Positions 29,801 to 38,935 of a DNA stretch of 64,000 bases are shown one piece after another. How positions within the stretch are numbered: position 1 is the first letter of the stretch; the number at the start of each line of letters is the position of its first letter. The notes below the pieces were generated by a model. The model had not been told where the DNA came from and did no database searches. It was given only the letters and a program-made list of their open reading frames with translations. Made by a program: the position numbers and the translations under genes. This DNA is from Reticulitermes speratus (taxonomy: Eukaryota; Arthropoda; Insecta; Blattodea; Rhinotermitidae): the NCBI GenBank assembly GCA_021186555.1, contig JAJKFL010000007.1, forward strand, positions 30,394,177 through 30,458,176, given 5' to 3'.

Positions 29801-31921
29801 CATTCTGTACTCCCACTTGCCTGCTGAATACTTACGTTATTGTTTTTCTTATTATTTTTATCACACTGTGTTTCGAAGAGTTCCTACGAATCGGTTGTTA
29901 AAAAATAATGCTGTTTAGTCCCTTTGTCATGACGCCATTAATGTCCAGCTCACGTGATTGTCGGGGAATCCCGTTACTTATAATGTTTATATGTATACAT
30001 GAACGTATAGGTGAAAGTATGTATATATTTACGTCTGAATTTGCAGTTATATAGTTTATATTGAAATAATATCCTGTCTGGGATTTACCCTTTGTCCTGG
30101 ATGAGGTTTTTCATAATTTTTTTCTGAAGACAGATAAAGGAGGAGATAAACCAAAATTGTCCTCTCATATTGTATCAATTCCTGTACTTTTTAGAAAAAA
30201 TTGACACCTCAAAAATTGAGTTTTTTAAATAACTGTCTAAGAATGTCTATATAGGCCGTGACTGCCTCCTTCCTAATCCTCACCTAGTCACTTTCTTAGT
30301 CATTTCCCACACAGCTACACGCTGTCTGTGTAACCTACTTTGCTAAATGCCAAGTTACGAATCCAGACCTGAACACGACCTGAATATCTGACCAGTGGGT
30401 CGGCAGTTTTACCGCTGAGATAATCAGCGCGATGGCTGTGATGTCATGTTGCACACTCCATCGTCATGTGTCTGTTGGTGCAGGTTAGAGTCGCCCACCC
30501 GGTCACTAGAGGTGCGGGCCCCACTCGGGGTCCTGATGGAGTCCCGTGCCGGAGACATCAGCGCCTCCTGCCTCACGGACCTGAAGCTTCAGTCCGTAGC
30601 CGGCGCGGTAAGTGTGTTGTGGAAACCAAATGGCTTGAATGCTACAAATCGCTTGGAAGTAACTTTCTTTTGTGACTTGAATTGACCGTCGATTGCTGTC
30701 GTTTAAGAAATTATAAGTTTAGTTATTGGTATCCCTGTATGTGTTCGGATATCAACAGTGGAAACGAAATAAGTTTCCTTTTGTCTGCTTCAAAGTATAC
30801 TGTTTCTTTTTGTGGGGGCGAGAAAGCGGATAAAGCAGGAATAGAGGAAGAGATTCACTGAAGCGTATGGTTAAGAATACATTGCTGTAAGACGGGGAAG
30901 CAAGTTGTATTTTGCACCAAAACTGTCTCAGTAGATACAGTGTGTCAGGGTCAGTGGAAAATTGTAATATAGTTTTAATGTAAGACACCCCCTTTGGCGT
31001 ATCGATCTTAAATGTATATATTTTTATTTAATTCTACAATCAGGCCCAACAAATCGTTCAATACATGTTTTATTGGCAACTTGTTTCGGCTCATATAAGA
31101 GCCATTATCAGACAGTAACAAAAACTGTAAGTTGGAAACTCCATATATTGGAGGTTTTCCAGCTTACAGTTTTTTTATGACCTGATAATGCTTCTCGTAT
31201 TAGCTGAAAATAGTTGCCAATGAAAAGTGTGTTGAACGACTTGTTAGGTCTGATTGTAGAATTAAATAAAAAATATGTATTTATATAATACAGTTCTTAC
31301 ATTGAAATATGTAATGATAATTTAATTTCGTAATGGAAACAAGGGATATGATTTTGGTTTACGAAAGAGATTATTTGTGTATAATTTTCGTGTATAAATA
31401 AGTGTTTTCAGCGCAGTGTCGTAGTGTTGCTTTGCCTCTAGGCCGACATAACACGAACACGAATAGCATTGTACGAGTTTACCGTGGAGGATTTTACACT
31501 CAGCAACGTAACCCTCCAAATTTAATATCAGGTCTAAGAAAAACGTTTATTTTCGGCTTCCAAGTTTCACTCAACAGCGGTATAAATAAGGATATTCTCT
31601 ACTGCATAAAATATATTTAAATTCAGTGTAGCATCTGTATCTACAGATAACGATAGTCACTGCTAATGACGCAATATATTACGCATAATTGTGTACGCCT
31701 TGCCAAAGAGCAGCTCTGTTTTTCAGGTACGACTAGACTCAGCCAATGTGTACCTGTCAGGTTTGAAAACTGCCACCCCCACGTCCCAGCCACCGCCCTC
31801 CAGGGGGCTCCACCACACACGTCACGAGATCTACCAACTGTGTGTTTGCAGCAATGGGAAGCTCTTCCTGGCGCCCCCCGAAGGTCTCTGCGCTGCTGAC
31901 GACAGCACTGTGTGTCGGTGA
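20921..31921 (+). CDS. Scgdelta: Delta/gamma-type sarcoglycan, C-terminal 233 residues in five exons (N-terminus missing)
   Basis: Joined exons 20921-21110, 22907-23026, 26559-26631, 30484-30607 and 31727-31921 give 702 nt: 233 codons and TGA. Sarcoglycans are type II single-pass glycoproteins of the muscle dystrophin-glycoprotein complex. With dystroglycan and dystrophin they link the cytoskeleton to the basement membrane. Seen: the family block GMGQLRI at the start, an N-glycosylation site NFT (residues 45-47) where vertebrate delta/gamma proteins have NVT, FSADKNEVVVGAE (about 86-98), LESPTRSLEV (129-138), and a terminal cysteine cluster (208, 210, 224, 232). Vertebrate proteins are about 290 residues, so roughly 55-60 residues (cytoplasmic tail and membrane helix) lie in unseen upstream exon(s). 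All introns are GT-AG and phases agree. It is clearly of the delta/gamma/zeta group and not alpha/epsilon; the single insect gene of this group is usually called delta. No frameshift or internal stop was seen. Confidence 0.93.
21195..21325. repeat. Degenerate family E element
   Basis: ACGACGTTTCGGTACAAC at the left and GTAACATCCCAGAAGAGCG at the right keep family E order, but the palindrome is largely lost. Confidence 0.6.
22380..22560. repeat. Purine-rich low-complexity tract
   Basis: A/G-biased on the plus strand (GAGAGGAAGAAAAAGG and similar). It explains the long opposite-strand frame. Confidence 0.8.
22907..23026 (+). CDS. Scgdelta: Sarcoglycan exon B (residues 64-104)
   Basis: The 120-nt exon follows acceptor ...gactgttgcag and ends ...ACA G before donor GTCAGC at 23027. 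Its first two bases complete the Gly codon begun in exon A. It encodes FSADKNEVVVGAE, one of the most conserved blocks of delta and gamma sarcoglycan, and one cysteine (residue 70). It again leaves one base of a Gly codon. Confidence 0.93.
23204..23396 (-). mobile_element. SINE A, 5'-truncated (minus)
   Basis: Begins with the reversed tail TAAAGGTAAAGCAATCCC, followed by CCAGGAGGTTGAGGCTCCC. Stops in CTAACAG/GAGGCTGAA; the tRNA head is absent. Confidence 0.88.
23545..23695 (-). mobile_element. Non-LTR retroelement fragment, relative of 20261
   Basis: Shares CTTCTTAAGAAGCTGA, CATTTTATGGAACCTGG and TATCCTGAGCC with the nested fragment at 20261, at clearly lower identity. Confidence 0.75.
23700..24340. 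other. Unassigned intronic DNA
   Basis: No feature recognised. Confidence 0.55.
24349..24817. mobile_element. hAT-like MITE (469 bp)
   Basis: Ends CAGTGGTATTCAACCT and AGGTTGAATACCACTG are exact inverted repeats. Flanks CTGTAGGG and GTGTAGGG suggest an imperfect 8-bp duplication offset by one base. Interior is AT-rich with GGGGGTAC motifs near both ends and a (CT)n run at 24530-24550. Confidence 0.88.
24889..25176 (-). pseudogene. 5'-truncated non-LTR retrotransposon with (AAGC)n tail
   Basis: Minus strand encodes, with frame breaks, QLRWFGHVCRMDDQRYSKQA and later REEWTGGRPG, the GHxxRMD/GRP region found at the end of many insect reverse-transcriptase ORFs. It ends in (AAGC)n. Target-site duplication TAATAGTTTTT at 24878-24888 and 25177-25187. 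Confidence 0.88.
25376..25590. mobile_element. Family E palindromic element
   Basis: Left arm CAGGCTTCCGCCGCGATG to GACGTTTCGGGAC; right arm GTCCCGAAACGTCGG to GGGTAATATCC. Loop near 25500. Arms share AGAGTGGTAATTCT/AGAATTACCGCTCT. Confidence 0.88.
25930..26000. repeat. Family E right-arm fragment
   Basis: CCGAAACGTCGGTAAAATG...CGTATGCCAGAAG matches the outer half of a family E right arm. Confidence 0.65.
26206..26318. mobile_element. Short TIR element, GGGTGTCCC type (about 113 bp)
   Basis: Second copy of the 8972 element: left AGGGTGTCCCTTTTATC, inner GACATTCCGGCGGTTGCAGG, right ATAAAAAGGACATCCT. Confidence 0.75.
26559..26631 (+). CDS. Scgdelta: Sarcoglycan exon C (residues 104-128)
   Basis: A short 73-nt exon after acceptor ...attgcttgcag, ending ...CTC AG before donor GTCAGT at 26632. 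It reads DGGAIFDGTVQTPLVRAD, aligning with the family segment EGTVFPKSIETPNVRAD. It leaves two bases of an Arg codon completed in the next exon. Its small size makes it easy to miss in automatic prediction. Confidence 0.92.
26769..26811. repeat. (ATT)n microsatellite
   Basis: About 13 near-perfect units. Confidence 0.9.
26840..27100 (+). mobile_element. 3' end of a non-LTR retrotransposon with (TTGAA)n tail
   Basis: A T/G-rich 3' region ends CTTGGCACATTAATAAACTA followed by four TTGAA units (27071-27097). This layout is typical of RTE/CR1-like 3' ends. No coding part is present. Confidence 0.6.
27133..27177 (-). ncRNA. Hammerhead-like ribozyme core, copy 5a
   Basis: Minus strand: helix I GTCC/GGAC; CTGATGA; extra T; helix II GATCCC/GGGATC with 5-nt loop; GAAAC; loop AT; triplet GTT (cut expected after 27137). 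Confidence 0.65.
27273..27317 (+). ncRNA. Hammerhead-like ribozyme core, copy 5b
   Basis: Plus-strand mate of copy 5a, identical in all helices. Cut expected after 27312. Confidence 0.65.
27407..27665. mobile_element. Family E palindromic element (best copy)
   Basis: Left arm starts CAGGCTTCCGCCGCGATG; both arms carry CTTCTGGGATATTACGC, GGTAATCCTTTACCGACG and TCGGTCCCATCTT. Minus-strand left arm reads TTGAAGA, T, GGGAC/GTTCC, GAAACGTC: hammerhead-like order with the first core base changed. Confidence 0.88.
27670..28460. other. Unassigned intronic DNA
   Basis: No feature except a T-run at 28245-28256. Confidence 0.55.
28465..28640 (+). mobile_element. Possible tRNA-derived SINE (separate family)
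   Basis: ACCTCGGTCACTAAGTGGTA resembles box A and GCGGTTCGATTCCC resembles box B at tRNA-like spacing. The following body matches none of families A-D. Confidence 0.4.
29005..29046 (-). ncRNA. Hammerhead-like ribozyme core, copy 6a (degenerate)
   Basis: Minus strand: CTGATGA, T, GGACC/GGTGC (one mismatch), GAAAC, loop AT, triplet GCA instead of GTA. The changed triplet base predicts loss of activity. Confidence 0.45.
29262..29304 (+). ncRNA. Hammerhead-like ribozyme core, copy 6b (degenerate)
   Basis: Plus-strand mate of 6a with CTGATGA, GAAAC and triplet GCA. Helix II is shortened by a deletion. Confidence 0.42.
29349..29533 (+). mobile_element. Tigger/pogo-like MITE (185 bp) with TA duplication
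   Basis: Ends CAGTCGAACCCGGTTATAAC and GTTATAACCGAGTTCGACTG are inverted repeats flanked by TA (29347-29348, 29534-29535). The TIR resembles those of Tigger/pogo elements. Confidence 0.93.
29536..30345. other. Unassigned intronic DNA
   Basis: No feature recognised. Confidence 0.55.
30350..30432 (-). mobile_element. Possible tRNA-like SINE head
   Basis: Minus strand has TATCTCAGCGGTAAAACTGC (box A-like) and GGATTCGTAAC (weak box B-like). It ends 50 bp before exon D. Confidence 0.35.
30484..30607 (+). CDS. Scgdelta: Sarcoglycan exon D (residues 128-169)
   Basis: This 124-nt GC-rich exon follows acceptor ...ctgttggtgcag and ends ...GGC GCG before donor GTAAGT at 30608. It encodes LESPTRSLEVRAPLGV and an SCLTDLKL segment, matching the family blocks LESPTRSL and TCRTEL. 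It contains cysteine 157 and ends in phase 0. Confidence 0.94.
30608..31726 (+). other. Sarcoglycan intron D-E
   Basis: A 1119-bp GT-AG intron whose main recognisable content is a degenerate fold-back repeat at about 31020-31290 with hammerhead-like arms. The rest (30608-31019 and 31291-31726) shows nothing I recognise. Confidence 0.85.
31020..31290. mobile_element. Degenerate fold-back element with hammerhead-like arms
   Basis: Inverted arms such as TTCTACAATCAGGCCCAACA and TGTTAGGTCTGATTGTAGAA. The cores at 31075-31115 (minus) and 31180-31220 (plus) read CTGATAA, with the invariant G8 changed, so they are probably dead. Confidence 0.75.
31727..31921 (+). CDS. Scgdelta: Sarcoglycan terminal coding exon E (residues 170-233 and stop)
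   Basis: Begins after acceptor ...ctctgtttttcag and runs to TGA at 31919-31921. It encodes the diagnostic C-terminus: CVCSNGKLFL, then two further cysteines ending in STVCR. This gives the CxC...C...C pattern of delta and gamma sarcoglycan, thought to form disulfides in the extracellular tip. A proline-rich insert (TSQPPPSRG) sits where relatives have a short variable linker. Confidence 0.95.
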   Translation, partial: VRLDSANVYLSGLKTATPTSQPPPSRGLHHTRHEIYQLCVCSNGKLFLAPPEGLCAADDSTVCR

Positions 31922-32399
31922 TGAGACTGTGAACTTGTGGTAGCCGTTTGAGGAGTGCAGTGCTACAGTTGGTTGTTCCTCGTGAACCTCCTCCTGCCCA
32001 GTGCCCGTCCCTCCTGAGCACAGTACGTGTGTGTCCGAACATGTAATGCCATGTTGCATTAACTTGCGGGCACAGTGCAACTCCTTCTTTCCGCCTTTTA
32101 AAGTTTGTTCAGTTCCGTTACACAGCACTGAAGCTGTCCTTTCTCCTAATCACGCAGGTTACGTTTTGTAACTTGACAACCTGTTGGAAATTCTCCCTGG
32201 CTGAAGTGAAGGCAATCCAGCTTTTCCGTTTTTCTTTTACGAAATGCACTCTTGCCTCTTCCTTTCCCTTATGAATGCATTCCGTCTTTATCTTGTAACT
32301 TGCAAAATCGCTGAAATTTTATCCTATTCTCTCCGAAAGCATTACAGCTTAATCCTGGTCCTTGGAAAAGCATTTGGGTTCATTTCTTTTCCTGTGGAA

Positions 32400-33870
32400 G
32401 TATTGCAGTTTCATCGTGCACCTGTGAAATCACAGCAGCTTCATCCTGTTGCTTTTCACAAGCGTCTTAGTTTATCCTGTCTCGTGTGAAGGCATTTCAG
32501 CTTCATCCTGTTGTTTTCACAAGCGTCTCAGTTTATCCTGTCTCGTGTGAAAGCATTTCAGCTTCATCCTGTTGCTTTTCACAAGCGTCTCAGTTTATCC
32601 TGTTTCGCGTGAAGGCATTTCAGCTTCATACTGTTGCTTGTCACAAGCATCTCAGTTTATCCTGTCTCGCGTGAAGGCATTTCAGCTTTATCCTGTTGCT
32701 TTTCACAAGCATCTCAGTTTATCCTGTCTCGTGTGAAGGCATTTCAGCTTCATCCTGTTGCTTTCACAAGCATCACAGTTTTATCCTGTCTCGCGTGAAG
32801 GCATTTCAGCTTCATCCTGTTGCTTTTCACAAGCGTCTCAGTTTATCCTGTCTCGCGTGAAGGTATTTCAGCTTCATCCTGTTGCTTTACACAAGCATCT
32901 CAGTTTATCCTGTCTCGTGTGAAGGCATTTCAGCTTCATCCTGTTGCTTTTCACAAGCGTCTCAGTTTATCCTGTTTCGCGTGAAGGCATTTCAGCTTCA
33001 TCCTGTTGCTTTTCACAAGCGTCTCAGTTTATCCTGTCTCGCGTGAAGGCATTTCAGCTTCATCCTGTTGCTTTTCACAAGCGTCTCAGTTTATCCTGTC
33101 TCGCGTGAAGGCATTTCAGCTTCATCCTGTTGCTTTTCACAAGCGTCTCAGTTTATCCTGTCTCGCGTGAAAGCATTTCAGCTTCATCCTGTTGCTATTC
33201 ACAAACGTCTCAGTTTATCCTGTCTCGTGTGAAGGCATTTCAACTTCATCCTGTTGCTTTTCACAAGCGTCTCAGTTTATCCTGTCTTGCTTGAAGGCAT
33301 TTCAGCTTCATCCTGTTGCTTTTCACAAGCATCTCAGTTTATCCTGTCTTGCTTGAAGGCATTTTAGCTTCATCCTGTTGCTTTTCACAAGCATCTCAGT
33401 TTATCGTGTCTTGCTTGAAGGCATTTCAGCTTCATCCTGTTGCTTTTCACAAGCATCTCAGTTTATCCTGTCTCGCGTGAAGGCATTTCAGCTTCATCCT
33501 GTTGCTTTTCACAAGCGTCTCAGTTTATCCTGTCTCTTGTGAAGACATTTCAACTTCATCCTGTTGCTTTTCACAAGCATCTCAATTTATCCTGTCTCAC
33601 GTGATGACATTTCAACTTCATCCTGTTGCTTTTCACAAGCGTCTCAATTTATCCTGTCTTGCTTGAAGGCATTTCAGCTTCATCCTGTTGCTATTCACAA
33701 GCATCTCAGTTTATCCTGTCTCACGTGATAACATTTCAACTTCATCCTGTTGCTTTTCACAAGCGTCTCAGTTTATCCTGTCTTGCTTGAAGGCATTTCA
33801 GCTCATCCTGTTGCTATTCACAAGCATCTCAGTTTATCCTGTCTCACGTGAAGGCATTTCAACTTCATCC
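32400..33870 (+). repeat. 62-bp minisatellite, about 24 copies
   Basis: Unit contains CACAAGCGTCTCAGTTTATC, then CTGTCTCGTGTGAAGGC, then ATTTCAGCTTCATCCTG. Units differ mainly at two places: the GCGTCTCA/GCATCTCA base and the linker (CGCGTGAAGG, CGTGTGAAGG, TTGCTTGAAGG, CACGTGATGAC). The linker variants cluster along the array, as expected for growth by local duplication. It lies 0.5 kb beyond the sarcoglycan stop, probably inside the 3' UTR. Confidence 0.95.
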
Positions 33871-34712
33871 TGACCCATGTGAATATTTTGCATCTTCCCT
33901 CTGTCTCTCGTCGTCTCACCGAAGACCCTCCCGTTCCGGTGTGAACGCACTGCGATGTATCCTTGTGTCATGACAACGCACAGCAGTTTGTCCCTGCTTG
34001 CGCCTGTCTCAAGTCTGTCCGTAACCCGCTCTGCACTGCACGCACTGCCTGCACTTGTAACGTGTTGTTGTGAAAATAGTGCCTGGTTCAGTCTATTCCT
34101 TCCGAACAGTTTGCAGTCTGCCCCATGTGAACACGGTGTAAACAGTTCCTGTATCTTTTGACGCCTGGACACTGTTGTCGTCTGTAATTCCTGGCGCCCT
34201 GCCCCTGCGCAGTTCAGCCTGACCCTATCCCTGAACACAGTGAACTGTCCCTTGTGAGAACAGTGTATCACTGATCCCTGTAAGTAGTGAATCAATTGTG
34301 TATACACTTTATTATAATTCTAGTGTGAAATTACAGGCTATGTAAGTAGGAAGTGTGTGAACCTCTCGTGGGAAGACGCCCGATATAACCCCTGAAGACG
34401 CAGCATCGTCGCATAAACCTTCCAGACAGGTGGCGTGGCTCGGTCCGCCACCTTGTGCATTTCGCTGTTCTGAATTGCGATGCTATTGTTTATAGCAGTT
34501 AATGTTTATATTTTGTTTGTAAGCATGCAAGTGCGGCTTATACGTCCTTGGGGTTTCAGTTAAGGAAGATTCCGTTTTATAAAGCAGCGTCACGTGATTT
34601 GATGGAATGTAGCAACTTGTTTGGCTCTTTTTAACACTCACAGTCGGTAAAGCAGCTAGTTGTTATTGCGCGTCAGTAAAAGTTTATTTTCATATGTATT
34701 TCCTTTTACATG

Positions 34713-34718
34713 AATAAA
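34713..34718 (+). terminator. Candidate polyadenylation signal AATAAA
   Basis: First canonical AATAAA downstream of the sarcoglycan stop. It is followed within about 20 bases by a possible cleavage region and an A-run (34742-34752, perhaps genomic). It is the best candidate 3' end for the gene. Confidence 0.5.
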
Positions 34719-34738
34719 ATCTTTGTCAGTAAGATGTT

Positions 34739-35089
34739 AGTAAAAAAAAAAACACTGAAAACCGTACTAACGATGGCAGTGTGAGCGAAAATGCGTATGG
34801 GGTCTAGACACAGCGTGTTTACAGATGTCAGGCAAGCTGCTGGTTTTGCAGCCTGTCTTTATTAAAATCTGCACTCTGTTAAATTTTTATGTTTGACTCT
34901 ATGTTTAAAATCGTGTGTAATTACAATAGACATGCCGAAGTAACTTTTAGCAAAGCAATAATTACGATCTTCCTACGTTTCAAAACTTATCGATATGTTG
35001 CATTTCCAATCTACAGATCTGAAGGCAAAGAAGGATTACAGGACTGTTATCGAATAGTAATTATGAAGTGAGAGTAGACTGCTCCTGTG
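34739..35089. other. Unassigned DNA
   Basis: No feature recognised. Confidence 0.5.
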
Positions 35090-35325
35090 TGCACCATAAC
35101 GGCATGCAAGGGGAGTAGAGGTATAGATCCACTCATTCTTAAATTCGAGATGAAAGGGTCTGGTCAGTTTTATGCGCCGGCCGCTTCATCCTTGGCGAAA
35201 GGAACCCTGACACCCATTGAACAGGAGGCTGAGTGGACAACAGAAACTGCCTTGGCGCTTGGGAGAAGAGATAAATCACTTATCGTTGGCAGGAATCGAA
35301 ACTAGATTCCTCGGGTGTCCAATGG
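35090..35325 (-). mobile_element. SINE B (minus)
   Basis: Reversed 3' body GGGGAGTAGAGGTATAG, middle GCGCCGGCCGCTTCATCC and reversed head with GGAATCGAAACTAG. Diverged. Confidence 0.75.
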
Positions 35326-36540
35326 TAGTGAAGATAAAGGAAAAATGAGCTACTGAAAACATAACAAGGAAATGTCACGTGAAGGACTTAAATTCTTCAA
35401 ATTCGATGCATTTGTTTATAAAAAAAATTTGTTACAGAACTTAAATTCTTATCCTCCTTTACTACAGCATGTTTCGAAACTCGTTTTCATATACTGTAAG
35501 GTTTTTCTAACTCCTGCTCACACAAGCTGTTGAATTCCGTATTTGGAAGGTCAAATTATGGCTAGTCCTGTACCATTCCACTATAACATACATAAGTGGA
35601 CAAATGTTCGCTCCCATTGCCAATTTTGAAAGCGCATCCCAACTTTCGAGGAGTCCAAAGCCGCGAGTTTTCTAGGACTCCCGTAAATAAATTCTAGAAT
35701 CAATATGATCCTATTTTGTAACGCTAAAAAACTGAAAATTTCTTAACTGAAACCCTTGTATTATTTATATGTGGACAGCTAGTGAAAATGTGTAAATTAA
35801 AATTAACAGACATTCACAAAAGATCGCTCTGCATTAACGAGAAAGGTGACATCAAAATACTGACCTCACTGTAGAGTGTGTGTAGGTCATCTTTACGAAG
35901 ATTTATCTTAAGTGGTTTTGAAGCTCGCTGTTATGAACGAAGTGGCTTAGATTGCATTTAGCAACGAGCTTCTTACTAAAGATGTAATTTCGAAAACCTC
36001 TGGGATAATTGACGTATTTATGTCTGAGAAAAAAAAATGAGTGTTGTAATTTCATGACGATGTAAAAAAATTGAATTTATTGCTCATAGTGGAATATTAT
36101 TTAAATGGATTTAAGGGTAGAATAAGGGTGGCGAAAACACAGTCTGTTATGTTGATATTCACAGTTCACACAGCTAGAAATAAATAAGTTTCTTTGTAGT
36201 GTTTATTTAGATTACCATGTATGTATTTCCACACTCATGGTTTTTAACCGATATATAACAGAAAGAGTTCGTTCCATTTGCAGCCAGACCGCCGGTGAGC
36301 GGATGGACTCCCGCATATCGGTGGAACAATCATCGCGATACCGTTGATAGCCAGTCACGCGATAAACTAATCTTAAGGAATGAAAAATGTTTCTTGCCTT
36401 ATAACATCCATGCATTTATTATATGAAAGAAAATGTTCCGTAACGAACACTTGGGCAGTGTAACACTGTAACAGGTTACTGTCCCAGTACTTTGGTTTTA
36501 TTCTGTCAATCGCCATTACATAAATGTTCCTTCTTCATTC
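35326..36540. other. Unassigned DNA
   Basis: No gene or repeat recognised. Confidence 0.6.
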
Positions 36541-36542
36541 AT

Positions 36543-36850
36543 GGGGCACGCGGTGGCGAATTGGTTGAGGCACTGCGCTACAAACCGGAACGTCGCGGGT
36601 TCGATTCCCGATGGTGTCATTGAAATTTTTCATTGACATAATCGTTTCGGTCGCACTATGGCCCTGGGGTCGACTCAGCCTCTAACAGAAATGAGTACCA
36701 GGAATCTTTCCTGGGGGGTAAAGGCGGCCGGTGCGTGGGGCTGACAACCTCACCACCTTCATGTGCCGATTGTCTAGAAACCTGGGAACCTCAACCTCCT
36801 GGAGCCCTAAGGGCCTGTAATAGGATTGCTTTACCTTTTACCTTTACCTT
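36543..36850 (+). mobile_element. SINE A, full length with (TTTACC)n tail
   Basis: Head GGTGGCGAATTGGTTGAGGC with GCGGGTTCGATTCCCG, the full body as at 14902, ending GGATTGCTTTACC and two more TTTACC-type units. Confidence 0.92.
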
Positions 36851-37811
36851 CTTCATTCGTATGCCATCCTGGGGCCACAAAATGGGCCCCAAGTGGGGCC
36901 GTAGTTCCAACAGAGATAGTCTCGCCCCATCCCAAGAAATAAAAGAAGAAAAAATGGTATCCATTATTAAAATAGCATCAAGTCTGAATTACGTCATGAA
37001 AAGTCCCACTTTTTTAAATTTGAAATTGCTGAGATCGAAAACGACGTTTCGGGGAGAAGATCCGTCCCAAAAGTGTTTTATTAATTATTTAATTTTTATG
37101 ATTTTTATTATATTTTAACGCGACACGATAGACGAGTTCGTGCAGCGTCGGGTACCGTGTGAAAATACCGCCAGTGACAAACGTGATTTTGTGATCTGTA
37201 TAAAGTATCTTTTCACTTTGGATGTGTCGTCAGAGATGAATGATAAATACTGTAACACTGCAGAGAGACGCTGCGTCCCTCTACTTCTGGCGTTTGTGTG
37301 AACTGTGAACAAAGCAATAAACTAAAAATGTATGTGTGTGATTTATCAGACGAACTGATTGTGAAGAGAGTGATAAGTATCCGCTAGTAGATAAAGCAGC
37401 TGCAATTGTACAGTGTCTTGAGTTCTGAACCCAGTAATGACTTCAATGTTTCCAAGTTCCCTGTCTTCCATTACAACTAGAGAAGGAGTTTCCAGCTACC
37501 AGAAGTTGTATGGAGCCTCAGAGTTAACTTTGGTATTTGTTGCAGACGTGCAAGAAAACAGAATGGATGTTAGACGACGGAAAATGTGGTGATCTGTATT
37601 AGCGGTGATACGTTTAAATCACCATACGCGCGAAACTCGTTTCAGTAATGCATAGGTATAGGTCAACTGGTGTTATCAACCTGTAGTTCGCGAACCGTTG
37701 TCGGTCTTTAAGTACAACTGGCTATTATATTAGATATATTGTAACGAAATGGTAAGAATTTTTTTTAAATATTTATTTTTTATTTTATTTTTAGCTACTA
37801 AGAATTTCTTG
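36851..37811. other. Unassigned DNA
   Basis: No gene recognised. An isolated AAAACGACGTTTCGGGGAGAAG at 37037 resembles the family E core without arms. Confidence 0.5.
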
Positions 37812-38097
37812 TGGGCCGGGATAGCTCAGTCGGTATAGCGACTCGCTACGGGCTGGACGGTCCGGGGATCGACTCCCGGTGGAGGCGAGATTTTTCGCAG
37901 TCGTCCAGACCGACCCTGGGGCCCACCCAGCCTCCTATACAATGGGTACCGGGTCTCTTTCCCGGTGGGTAAAGCGGCCGGGGCGTGGCGCTTACCACCC
38001 ACCCCCAACTGGCGCCGAGGTTAAAGAAAGAGTAGAGCTATACCTCTGCTCCCCCTCTGGACCTTCATGGCCTGTTCTAGGGACAACTTTACCTTTA
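37812..38097 (+). mobile_element. SINE B, reference copy
   Basis: Box A GATAGCTCAGTCGGTATAGC, box B-like GGGGATCGACTCCCG, body with GTACCGGGTCTCTTTCCCG, AAAGCGGCCGGGGCGTG and GAGGTTAAAGAAAGAGTAGA, tail GGGACAACTTTACCTTTAA. About 285 bp. Confidence 0.93.
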
Positions 38098-38935
38098 AGA
38101 ATTTATTGTTATAAGTCTGTACTTTTCGCTGTCTGTGCCTGCCAATTGAGACTTATAATCTGTGACCGACAGAGTGGCGGAAAAGACAGAGAGAATTGTT
38201 TCGGTAGCTACTTTTTTCGGAAATGGTTGCTCGAAACTATTTTACAGTCTGTGTGTTCCCGGAAGACGGATTTACCTGACAAAATATTGCATATTCCATT
38301 ATGTCCATATTAAGTAATCAAGGCGTGTATCCGTTTGTAAAGACACATAAATCTGCTCTCAATAGAAAATTGGTTTTGACATCAGGATTGATGTTTTAGA
38401 GAAGACTATAAAAAGAAAATTTGAACACAAAAATAATTATGTTCTGGTTGCACAAGGCACATCGGACTCACAGGCACTTGTACTTACAAAAATGTATTTC
38501 TTTTAGGTCGTTGAAAGGAATGTCTCATGCGATCTGTCTATGGTTAAACGTAAATTATTCTTGGCTTTTTAGACCTAAGACATTTTAAGTTACCATGGAA
38601 ATAATTCAACAAAGACAGGTACATTTAAAGTACCGCTGGTATTGCAACGGTTAAATTTGAATGACGTAATTTACATGGAATGAAGACTGAATGGTCAATC
38701 AAATGCTAAATTTTACACATAAAGAGATAATAAAATGTAAATGACGTTCTTGAAGTAAAGAAAAAGACTGGGCAATGAGAATACAGAGATGATTGACACA
38801 GACTGTGTTTACTGTTAAAGCTAATTATTTCTCTCACGCGATTTTGATACTGAGCTTGTTCTTTGTGCTTGAGACTTTCCTTCTTTCTTTCCTTCTTTCT
38901 TAGTCTGACCTCTTCTATCTATTCATGATAATCGT
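38098..38935. other. Unassigned DNA
   Basis: A (CTTT)n-like run at 38880-38900; otherwise nothing recognised. Confidence 0.55.

Larger units (their letters stand above)
26632..30483 (+). other. Sarcoglycan intron C-D
   Basis: A 3852-bp GT-AG intron. It contains an (ATT)n run, a non-LTR 3' end with pentanucleotide tail, two hammerhead-bearing fold-back repeats, a family E palindrome, a Tigger-like MITE and two tRNA-like SINE heads, all listed separately. 27670-28200 and 29540-30340 have nothing recognisable. Confidence 0.85.
31922..34738 (+). other. Probable sarcoglycan 3' UTR containing a minisatellite
   Basis: No AATAAA occurs between the stop codon and 34713, so the transcript may run about 2.8 kb past the stop. 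The central half is a 62-bp tandem repeat. 31922-32400 and 33880-34712 are non-repetitive. The extent is an inference from the polyadenylation signal only; a shorter UTR using a variant signal is possible. Confidence 0.5.

Noticed and set aside
31641..32128. Antisense frames of 123-133 codons over the last sarcoglycan exon
   Set aside because: Shadows of the coding exon and its GC-rich surroundings.
32400..33870. CRISPR-like array
   Set aside because: Units are contiguous tandem repeats with no unique spacers; the DNA is eukaryotic.
33834..34307. 157-codon minus frame across the end of the 62-bp repeat
   Set aside because: Antisense to the probable 3' UTR; partly repeat sequence, no domain.
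37825..37880. Possible functional tRNA genes at SINE heads (also 14910, 36550, 46760, 62890)
   Set aside because: Box A and B are present but followed by SINE bodies, without proper acceptor stem pairing or 3' end; repeated family members.
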